Source: Leptasterias polaris
Lineage: Eukaryota; Echinodermata; Asteroidea; Forcipulatida; Asteriidae
DNA: 64,000 bases
Reading direction: 5' to 3'
NCBI GenBank assembly: GCA_037783415.1
Contig: JAZGTN010000096.1
Span: 1,240,001-1,304,000 of the forward strand
Shown here: piece by piece, positions 18,326 to 30,300 of the stretch
Position numbering within the stretch: position 1 is the first letter of the stretch
How the letters are laid out: every line of letters starts with the position of its first letter
Translations under genes and position numbers: made by a program
The notes under the pieces: model-generated
Told to the model about the DNA's origin: nothing
Database searches by the model: none
What the model saw: only the letters and a program-made list of their open reading frames with translations

Positions 18326-21300
18326 CTGTTTGAAAAGATGAAAAAACCAACCAAAAAACTTGACTTTTAACGTGTATTAATTAACTTTGACAACAAACTA
18401 TTAGGCTGGGTGGAACGAAGGAAATGGTACGTGGTAATTTATACACCATAATATAGAAAAACGTCTAACCTGTGATAAAATTAGGAGTTAAAATTACAAG
18501 GAGAAAAGTAGTTTTAAAATGTTATTTTTGACAAGGATAAAAACAATTGTGATAATGACCAACAACGAGTCGATCTCAAATCAGTTTTCCAAACCGACAG
18601 CAGCAACAGATCAGGCTATATGAGTTTTTGCAAAACAGAGTTCCAGCTTTTAAAAGTCCGTCAGGCTAACATTAACAGAACTTACGGAGCTCCATGAGTT
18701 TATGTATATAGCCTAGTCGACTTATTGGTGGTTATCACTTACCTTATCGAGCTCACCGACACCGCTCAGTGAAACTATAATAGAAGTCAACTAGAAGCAG
18801 TTAACTTGCTGCTATAATTTACATTGGCAAGAAAACTTTTTTAAACTAAGACATCGATTTATCCTGATAAATTACCACAATAATAATAATATCTTATTTG
18901 TTTCGAGAAGTCGTCTTGGCAATGTGAATATTGTCTGGATAACTCAACTTCTTAATGTTAGTGGTTGTACTGGCGTTTATAACTATACCGCGTGAACGTT
19001 ACTTTTTAGATTTACCAAGTCTTCTCGTTGATAAACGGTAAATAACTCCACAGGTATACCCCCAAATCAGTCGAATTGCGAGATTTCATCGTTATCTAGC
19101 CAAGTTGAATTCCACTCATGAAGCTTCATAGAACTTATACGATGGATTTATAAAAATATTAAAAGTAAACTAAGACTATATCATAAACTGCAAGTTAAAG
19201 TTGTTTTGTATTTACCTCGCATCGGGACACGACTATCCGGATCAGTTGCTTCTCGTCCGTTCCGGCTCCCCTCATTGCTTTGTAAAGTTGGTCCGCAAAG
19301 AACTCAGGTGGGTTATGGAAAAAAGATACTTGAATGTAAGAAAGAAAAACAGACCAATAATAACATTAATAATCTAACAACTGTTTTAAAAATTACGGGC
19401 GTCTGTTCTTGTTGTACATTTTGCAGTGTGACATAATGCTCACTACTTGGCCAAGTGAAATGAAATAGTGTAGGAGCTATAAATCTCTATATATCGTTGA
19501 CTGCAAGAGTGCAAGTGTATTACAAGTTTCCCTTTCTCCCTAAATAAGATCAGTGAAAATAGAATTAGATTGCTCAAAGTATCACGCATAGTCAAAAGGG
19601 ACCCAATATACTGCGAGGTTTATGTGATAGTGCGATAGTTCAAGACCCACACTGTCTGTTGGAAGGTATAAGACCCGTGTCAATAATAATCGGCATTTTA
19701 AGACGCTCTACTTTAGTAAACTAAATCACAGCGCTGACATTTGTCAACAAGTAATGAAAATAGATTAATTAACTGAAGTCAAATCTATGCAATAAAATGA
19801 TTAATGCTGAAAAAGGTATGTTTTAATAATCTTCTTTAAATGGTTGGGTGATTTAGCATTTTGATTGAAAAGGGGTAGACTGTTCCCACTCTCTTGCTAC
19901 AGTGACTGTGAAGGTTCTGTCACCTGCCTTGTTGTTGGTGCGTGGGAAAGTCTGACGAAAAGTTGAGCATTGTAAGGACTAGTGAACAAAGAAACTTGAC
20001 AATTATTTACCAATGGACAGGTAGGCGTTTTTCAGGTTGCCTGACATCTCACTTTTGATGGTTGACGCAACTGACTTGCCTGTGAGCTAACAGGAACAAA
20101 ACAACGGTAAATCATGATTAATCGTTTGTTACGAGCACCATTATGTCCAACGCACCATTATGTCAAATGCACCATTTTGTCCGATGAACCATTATGTCCG
20201 ACGAACCATTACGTCCGACCCAGTCTGGCTAACGAACCAATATGTCCAAGGCATTGTGTCCGATTAAACCATCGTGCCCGACCAATTGTGTCTGACGAAC
20301 CATTATGTTCGACCCATTGTGTCCGACGAACCATTATGTTCGACCCTCTGTGTCCAACCAACCATTATGTCCGACCCATTGTGTCCAACCAACCATTATG
20401 TCCAACGAACCGAACGTCGGACCCATTGTGTCCAACGAACCGAAAGTCCGACCCATCGACGAACCAAACGTTACCTGACCATACTGTCCATGCCGAACAT
20501 TACCGTGTGGAGCAGACTTCATATCAGTTCGTTATCAACCACTTTATGATTTTATTATAGTAAAACGATCCTTGTGTTGTGTTGTGTTGTGTTATACTAA
20601 TTTAAAAGAAAACGGTTCAAACATTTATTTACTTTATCCCGCAGAAGAAAAAAAATATTTGATTGTTCATGTTATCGAAGGCTTTTTATTCCGCCAAGCG
20701 ATTGTAGGTTAATAATAATAATAATAATAATGGCTTCTTATATAGCGCTCATATCCGTCACTCAGTGACGCTCAAGGCGCTTCAACAGTCAATATTTTCC
20801 TGCAAGGTATATATGTGGAGCTACTTTTTGAATTTTGAGGCCTATTTCTTTACATAGCACCATGTAATGATTTACAAGGTGCTGTGGCGCAATATGCAGC
20901 CGATCAAACCAGGAACACCGGGGCAAACAAGAGGGCGCTACTTCAGACAATAATTAATCGGCTATCGGGAGGACAACAAAACACGATAAAAGATTTGGAA
21001 CCAAGTCTATTGGATTGCTTGATTTTATTAATTAGTCTAATCAGTAAACCTTGACAAACCTTTTCATATTCATCAAAGACTGCTCTCAGATGCTCTCTAC
21101 TTCGCGCTACAAGAATGCGTTGAAACTCCGACTCATCCGTACCGAGACCTTTTGCTGCCTGTAGAGGATTTAGATTTGTTGGAGTCGTCACAACAAAAAA
21201 CAGACTTAAACAAATATATGGAGTATAGAAAAAAATCACGCACTTTTCCTGTATGATAATCATAACACCGATACCTTATAATCAATTATTTGTTTCAACT

Positions 21301-24300
21301 TGTTGTTGTTATATTTTACAAAACTCAATTTTGATACTGAGAATAATGTGTACCTTTTGCAGAGCTTGGGCGTCTTCTGAAACTTTACCGGCATCCACAT
21401 TGGGGTTCTCATCACGTCCAGCCTAGATGTAACAACACCAAAAAATACATTTGTGACTATTGGTAATTTGGACACATCTTCCACAAACAAAAATTTGATA
21501 TAATTTTGGTACTTATCGGGTGGTTTCATTTGATTATTGTGCTTGAAAAGATGGCATCTTGGGGAAAGTTACCATCCGTCAGTCAACATCAAAAGAAATT
21601 GTGCTTGATTTCGTTTTATTGCTGTTTTCCAAGGCAAAACATAACATGTCACTCGTTCAAGACGTAGTTTTCACAAACTGAGAGTTTATTTCAATTGTAA
21701 TTGGCTACTTTATTCCAGATCAAAGTGCCGACAGTGAAACCATAATTAAAAACACAGCACCAACATTAATTAACGCTTTATTGTTTTACTTATTTCATGA
21801 TGTTTCACTGCATATTAAGACATAACTTATGCTTATTTCACCTATTGTTGTATTTTATTAATTGCTTTGTCCCATTATTTTGTGAATAAGCCTGATGTTT
21901 CGAAGTAGGAAATAAATGGATTCGTATAACTAAACTCAAGAGAAGAAATATATAAATACATATAACAAATAAACAAACAAAGAAATAAAACATGATGTAC
22001 CCTCCATTTCAATATTAAGCACAACACCAATACCTGCCTTGTTAAATCGTAACTGATGTCTAAATTAAGTTTTTAAAAGGAACTCGGTTGTAGTATATGA
22101 GGAGCTGAATTTTCCTCGTTGAGGAGAAATGAGGCAAAACAAGGCAGGTTTAATAGGAGGAACACCGCAAGACAGGTTTAATAGGAGGAACAACGCAAGA
22201 CAGGTTTAATAGGAGGAACAACGCAAGACAGGTTTAATAGGAGGAACAACGCAAGACAGGTTTAATAGGAGGAACAACGCAAGACAGGTTTAATAGGAGG
22301 AACAACGCAAGACAGGTTTAATAGGAGGAACAACGCAAGACAGGTTTAATAGGAGGAACAACGCAAGACAGGTTTAATAGGAGGAACAACACAAGACAGG
22401 TTTAATAGGAGGAACAACGCAAGACAGGTTTAATAGGAGGAACAACGCAAGACAGGTTTAATAGGAGGAACAACGCAAGACAGGTTTAATAGGAGGAACA
22501 ACGCAAGACAGGTTTAATAGGAGGAACAACGCAAGACAGGTTTAATAGGAGGAACAACGCAAGACAGGTTTAATAGGAGGAACAACGCAAGACAGGTTTA
22601 ATAGGAGGAACAACGCAAGACAGGTTTAATAGGAGGAACAACGCAAGACAGGTTTAATAGGAGGAACAACGCAAGACAGGTTTAATAGGAGGAACAACGC
22701 AAGACAGGTTTAATAGGAGGAACAACGCAAGACAGGTTTAATAGGAGGAACAACGCAAGACAGGTTTAATAGGAGGAACAACGCAAGACAGGTTTAATAG
22801 GAGGAACAACGCAAGACAGGTTTAATAGGAGGAACAACGCAAGACAGGTTTAATAGGAGGAACAACGCAAGACAGGTTTAATAGGAGGAACAACGCAAGA
22901 CAGGTTTAATAGGAGGAACAACGCAAGACAGGTTTAATAGGAGGAACAACGCAAGACAGGTTTAATAGGAGGAACAACGCAAGACAGGTTTAATAGGAGG
23001 AACAACGCAAGACAGGTTTAATAGGAGGAACAACGCAAGACAGGTTTAATAGGAGGAACAACGCAAGACAGGTTTAATAGGAGGAACAACGCAAGACAGG
23101 TTTAATAGGAGGAACAACGCAAGACAGGTTTAATAGGAGGAACAACGCAAGACAGGTTTAATAGGAGGAACAACGCAAGACAGGTTTAATAGGAGGAACA
23201 CCGCAAGACAGGTTTAATAGGAGGAACACCGCAAGACAGGTTTAATAGGAGGAACACCGCAAGACAGGTTTAATAGGAGGAACACCGCAAGACAGGTTTA
23301 ATAGGAGGAACAACGCAAGACAGGTTTAATAGGAGGAACAACACAAGACAGGTTTAATAGGAGGAACAACACAAGACAGGTTTAATAGGAGGAACAACGC
23401 AAGACAGGTTTAATAGGAGGAACAACGCAAGACAGGTTTAATAGGAGGAACAACGCAAGACAGGTTTAATAGGAGGAACAACACAAGACAGGTTTAATAG
23501 GAGGAACAACACAAGACAGGTTTAATAGGAGGAACAACACAAGACAGGTTTAATAGGAGGAACAACACAAGACAGGTAAGACAGGTTTAATAGGAGGAAC
23601 AACACAAGACATGTTTAATAGGAGGAACAACGCAAGACAGGTTTAATAGGAGGAACAACACAAGACAGGTTTAATAGGAGGAACAACACAAGACAGGTTT
23701 AATAGGAGGAACAACGCAAGACAGGTTTAATAGGAGGAACACCACAAGACATGTTTAATAGGAGGAACAACACAAGACAGGTTTAATAGGAGGAACACAA
23801 GACAGGTTTAATAGGAGGAACAACACAAGACAGGTTTAATAGGAGGAACAACACAATATAATGCACAAGTTGGGAGAATAAATATTGACCGCCACAAGTG
23901 GTGGTAGAATGACGACCTTTTAACATTTTAAAGCACCCCATCTATACGCTAAGCCGTGCCCGAGATGGCTGTAAAAGTAACGAAAAGGAGGGAAGAGGCA
24001 AGACAGTTTATTGGAGAGCACGCAGATGATTAGCAAAGAATAGATTTCAGCAAGAAGAGACCGCATCCTGTACAAAAAACATGAACACTTACTATGAGTG
24101 GACCAAGACAAGCTACAAAGACTTCGTACAAGAATACGTGTAAATTGGAACTCACTGTGCTTAGACCGATGAGAACACGCTTGAAGTCTCCGCTTGTTTC
24201 TCCCGAGAGAGCTTTCTCTAGGTCCTGTTTGCATTCTGAACATCACACAAAACAAACCCAAAGTCATTTTCTACACGATAGATTTACTGGCATTGGTCAG

Positions 24301-27300
24301 CTCCATCTTAACAAGAACATCAATGCAAACCCTACTCTCAGCGACAAGTGCATGCACTGGGTTCTTTTACGTGCATTACACAACAAACGGAGCCCCCCAT
24401 ACATAGCTTTACATCCCATCCAAAGGACGAAACAATAATCATCTTGCTTGGTAAAGGACACAAGTGACAAAACTGAAACACGATCCCACACTCTGATGTT
24501 CAGAACACCAGGGCTTGAATCAGATGCGCTTGATTTTAGCCACGCTAGACTTAACTAACCGGTTTTGAAGAAAAAAACACAAAAAACCAAAAACGTTTTG
24601 TACCTACACTTTTACCAACCTGGAACATTTTGTAAAAATTTTGTTTAAGATATCCATTCGGATAAAATGTGTTGAAATGAGGGCGCTGCTCATAACTTTT
24701 AGAAATTTAAACTGCATAAACAATGACATACAAACCTTCCACAAACCCGATTTAAGATATCAAAGGTTCATCCAAAAGGGTTACTCATTATTTGAAACAA
24801 AAGAGTTGACAAGAGGTTTTTTCAAAGATATTACTGAACCGTGAAATAACTATACTGTTATTTTTATTTCATTTTTATTCTTTTTCGAGCAGTGTTTCTA
24901 AATATGGAGATTGTATTAGCATAAATGGAAACAAAACTTCCACACACAGGTCGTAAAGCGACGGGTTGGTTCTGATAAACATAATCCCTCCTTACAACTT
25001 GAGCTAGGAACGGATATAAAACAATGCTAATTTCATTTTCATGTTTGTGTTAAAAGCAGCTCACAAAGAACACTCACCAGTTTTAAAAGCAGCCTTGATG
25101 GATTTAAGTTGCTATATAATTATAAAAACAGAACAGATTACAGGAAATATAGTTCAAGTATTATTAGTCACGCATTGCGAAGATTGATAACCTTTTAAAT
25201 GGCAGATATTATTTAAGAAGATGTATTGCCTTTAAAGGGGCATGCGGGAGTTACCGGAAGGTTAAAGGGAAATTTGGAGAGAAAATTATGACTTATATCT
25301 CATTATTATGACTAAGTACAAGTCATCCATGACTTCGTAAAATTAATTATTATGAATTTAGTATCTCATAACAAATCGATGACTTATGCTAACTCATATG
25401 AGATAACGGTTATAATTATGACTTCTATTTTTCCCATCGTACTTTGAACGTTTCCGTGGGGAATGGAGTGTAAACAGTTGAAGAAGAACAAAGTAAACAC
25501 AGTCAAAAACTTATTTCGTTCAAATTTACTTTAAACTATATTTGGAACAGTTGTGCTGTTCCAAGCTTATGAGAGGCGAGTAACGCACGATTTACAGTAA
25601 AAGCAATAATGAAAGTTGAATATAGTCATTAGAGAATATGAATTAGAGGGAGTGACAATTTATAAGCTTCCAATGAGGGGTGACAGATAGATTTCCAAGA
25701 ACAAGATTAGATTATGTAATGGTTACCAGAGGGAGAACTTGAGATCATAACCTAAGGATGTGTGTGTTTTCTAAGATGGGGCTTAGCCTTGAGATGACAG
25801 ATTCAATGGGTTAGCTGACGTGTACATAAAAACACGGGATGACTGATGATGTTGCACAATCAACCCTGCAGTATATTCATGTATGAGCGCATTTCACATC
25901 AGAACTTTAATAAGTGCGTGTTTCGTCAAACTGTTTGCTGCATTTGCTTGGTTTCACAAACGTCCCATTAATACAATTTATGAATAACATATATCACACG
26001 CAAATGGCTTTCTGATGAACATTTAGGGTAATGGTTGAAACATTGTAATGAAAGTTTTTCAACCCGAAGTCGTACTTTGTAAGCCTTGATAGCTTATATT
26101 GCTAATTATCAAGAGAAATTAATAACAATTCGTGAGATTTGTTATTTGAACTTTTACCGAATTAATAATTATCAAAGAAAATCACTGACTAGAACATGTT
26201 GTTTTCTTGAAAACATGACAACATAGTGCACAGGCTGGTTGTATTTTGCGTTCCATGAACAATATAGTCTACAGCACCTTTAATACACACATAATTATCA
26301 TGTAATATGAAGTAATTAACGCAATGTATATAATCAATGGTTGCGCTTGTTGTTTCATTTACGTTTATGGAACTAATTGACAGGGTGACAAGGAGTGTTT
26401 TAAAGAGCTATCCTTACCTCGTTCGTTCTGGCACACATGATCTCAACCAGAACATCTTCATCAGTTCCTAAACCCTGGGAGATAAAACAATGTGATGCTA
26501 ATTAGTTGCCCAGTTTGATTAGGATTGGTATTATTAAGATGCCTTTATCATAACTTGACTCCGATTTGTTTAAGTGCATTGCTGGAATTGTACACAGTTG
26601 ACTATATCAGAGTCAATCACTCAACACAGTAAGCGTGAATGGCTCGACAAATAAATGGAAACAAATGTCAAAATTATAAACTGTTATTGTGGGACGTCAC
26701 GTTTATTTACTTACTTTTTGTTTTAACTCTTTGGATAACATTTAGCGTAGGATATTATATTTCACGCTAAATCCCGTTTATTTAGGTTTAAACTTGACTT
26801 ACTGCATAATAATAATAATAATAATAATACAGTATTTATATAGCGCCAAAATTCATGAAAAACAAGCTCTAAGGCGCTTTACACAAATAATTAAGAAAAT
26901 AGTTACATATTAAAAAGTACAATTAAAAACTACTACAAGAACAATTGAAAATATGGACAGGAAAATTATGTGATGAAAATCACGTAAATTGTATTTAAAA
27001 TGCAGATAATAAAAAGCCATCATTAAAAAATTTAAAAATGCACAGAAAACCTACAGTAAAATAATACATAGTCAAACAAGTGAAAATAAACAGTGAACAG
27101 TGTGATCCCTGTACAGTGTGCATGGTTTTGATGTAATCTTTACTCTTCAACTATAACTACCCTGTTTTCAAAGATCGAAAGGAATCCTTGAGTGATGATG
27201 TGACTTACGTTTAATAATTCTCATTTGTGTTTTTAATGCATTCCTTACCTTCATTGCTTTCTTGAGGCAATTTGCGTCATACACTGCTGGTAGACTCATC

Positions 27301-30300
27301 AAAGCAAGTACAACATCCTCAAAATTACCTCCCAGCTCACTCTTTAAGTCTTTCACAAGATCCTATACATAGACAACATCATATACTCAAGTACATCTGT
27401 TGTTGCTAACATTATTGTCGTTTTAAGTATTCTTAATAAAATCAAAATAAAAAATTTAAACATTCTGAGGCTTTACTGTCGCAAAATATAAAGAGAAGTC
27501 ATCAATTTCATACTTATAATCTACGTGAAAAGTCACAAAACTTTTTTTCGAGGACAACTCCGCTTTCAAATTACACTCTAAAGACTCCCAGGTCAGAATG
27601 TACCCCAATTCCGGGTTCCTGGAAGCCTGGTCCATTTTCGTGGTTAGACTGACCCGGAATGCGGTTAAATTGGGATTTGAACTCTGGATTTGCGTTGGTT
27701 TGACCCATTTCTGGGTCAGTTTGACACATATTCCGTGTCATACCACGGGACCCAGATCCGGATCAATTCCGACCAGGAGCTTATTGGGAAAATTGATACA
27801 AGAAAAACCCAATCATCTATTTCTTATATTACTCGAACATTTTCTTTTGAACCATCGGTCTACCTAAATTATTTCGCTCATCTAGCCATGTTGAGAGAAA
27901 TATAGCTTCGCTTCATTTTGCACCTCCAGTTACATTTTAACTGCAAATAAGACGGAAACTGTTTAATTTGATGTATATCGAAAGTATATCTCTCTTTGAA
28001 CAAAAATAACGGCAATAACATAACAAAAACAAAATGTGTACGGAGCATCATTGTGTCCAACTTATGTCCGACAAGGTCGATACAAAGGGCTGGACCATGG
28101 TTTGTCGACATAAATGGGTCATATCATGTACGTTTGTCGAACACAATGGGTCGAACTCGATGGTCCAAACTAGTTGTCTGACATAATGGTCAATTTCTGA
28201 CATTTGACAGCAAAACACGTTGTAACAATTAAATTATTTTAAGAGAAAACCGTGGAATACCATTGGCAATATAATTAAGTGCTGTCATCACTAAACCCAT
28301 CTATTTTTGTTTTAAGATGATAAATAAAAACCCATTTGTGGTGGTATTTAATGGACGAACTTCTCATGATAAAGTAAATAAATGGTGTCCAGTCATTTTT
28401 GAACTTCAGACTTCTGTTGATCTGTAGATGATAAACTACAAGTGAACACGTAGCATGTGTGGGATCCCACCAACAAAGTAAAATTATTTCTCAGCTCATG
28501 TACATATTGGTCATTGAGTCAACTTGGCATATTTCTTAACCGGTCACCGCCCGCTATTACCTACTGTAGTGACATACATTGTAATTGGGGTGAGATTTGT
28601 ATATACAGCGTTAAAGTTCTTTAACAGTTGAAAAAAACTAACCCTGCCATATGCAGCCTTGTAATGCAGAAATAGTTCTTGTCGTTGTGCATTAGAGCGG
28701 GCAGCCAGTACATCGACGATTGCCTGCTCATCCGTACCTGCCACAATAGTACATCGTATATAAACAATATGTGTACATGTACATGTATATATATTTTGTT
28801 CCGTTTTATATTCCATTTATTACTTTTTGTGCATCCCAGTTCTGAATAACAAAAGATTACTCCAAATCAAGAGCAATAGAAACGAGGCATAAAATGTTGG
28901 CGGGAGACACCGATCTAAATCAAACTAAAACAACAGTGAAAGGAATTAACACTTTTAACTGGGGAACTTGACAACTTGTCCAGTTTGATCGAAATCATTT
29001 TATTTGATCAATCTGTAAACACTTCATTTGAAAAGATTTAGGTTCGTGCACAAACAGTACAAGGTACAGAATATAGTACCAGTTATTTTAAGGGGCTTCG
29101 TAGAATGGCTTATTATGAAAAACCGTTTTTACTTTCAATCGGAAAGCTCACTGACTATATTAGCTCCAATAACAATCGTCATGAACACCGCTAAAAAAAT
29201 ATATATAATTAATTAAAAATTAACAAAATATTGTTTAAACAAAATTGATTTCGATTGCTGCAATCATAACAAGTAGGCATATAATGAACGTGTACAAAAG
29301 TAATGGTAAACATAAGATGAGAATATAGCGTCGGACATCCAGATTGCCCGGTACTGTACTGAGGAGGTGACTCATACCAGCCACTATACAGTCAATCACA
29401 AAATGAATACATTTTACAAAAACAATAAAACTTCAAAATGGACCGATTGATTTATTGAATTGTGATTGATTGAGTGAAATAAGGGGTGAGTGAGTGAGTG
29501 AGGGGATGCAACTTGTCATTATTTTGTTCCTCATTCGTCACAGACGTTTTCAACAACAATGGATTCATGAATAAGGGATGGTCCATTGTACTACAGTTGT
29601 CTTTGAAATGAAACTCACCCATTCCCTTCATGGCCTTTCGGAGAGCCTGACTGTCATGGTCCTTGTCAAAGTTGGGTGCTGGTCTTACGCTTGCCTGAAT
29701 AAAAGAAACATGGTCAGTTTTTTAAGAGTTTTTTATGAATTATCTCTGCCCGTGAAACAGCACAACATGTGATTCGGAAATGCACGTGTTTGTTTTTTCA
29801 AGACTCGCTGCTTTGTCACAAAGTTTCCCTAACCAACGATTGTAATTTGCGCCCCCTCCCCCCACATGCACCTGGACAATATTTAAAGCAACTGTTGTCT
29901 GGAAAAATAATAATAATACCCATTGAAAAAAGGGTTCTTATAGACTTATTAAGTAGAAGCTGAGGTAGGCCTATACTTGTTCCCAGACGCCATCATGCAT
30001 TAAATGCGATCGCCAGAGTCTTGTCCCTCTTATACGTGATGGGAATATTTGAAAGTTATGACCAATTACTGTCAACGTGGACAAGATGACCGGAGTCTGA
30101 TCCCTCTAACATTATGTGAATTTGTGAAGTTATTACCAATTATTGTCAACGTGGACAAAATAGCCACAGGGTCTTCCATGTTTGTTATAAACAGTCACCA
30201 TGTCACGTTTTTATTGGTTAAATTTACATTTAAGAGCACAGATTTCTAGTTAAAACAAAAATACAGGTCTATTCATAAAGTCTGAAAGACATAGACATGG

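Noticed and set aside
20114..20560. 148-codon open frame
   Set aside because: It is the CCATTATGTCCGAC tandem repeat read through in frame (repeating CPTNHYV-like peptide) inside an annexin intron, and the overlapping frame is equally open.
22138..23855. CRISPR-like array
   Set aside because: The units are head to tail with no unique spacers, in an animal-type intron; it is a minisatellite.
23920..24438. Overlapping 114-115-codon frames on both strands
   Set aside because: They overlap a real 80-nt annexin exon and its introns and have no recognisable domain; shadow frames.
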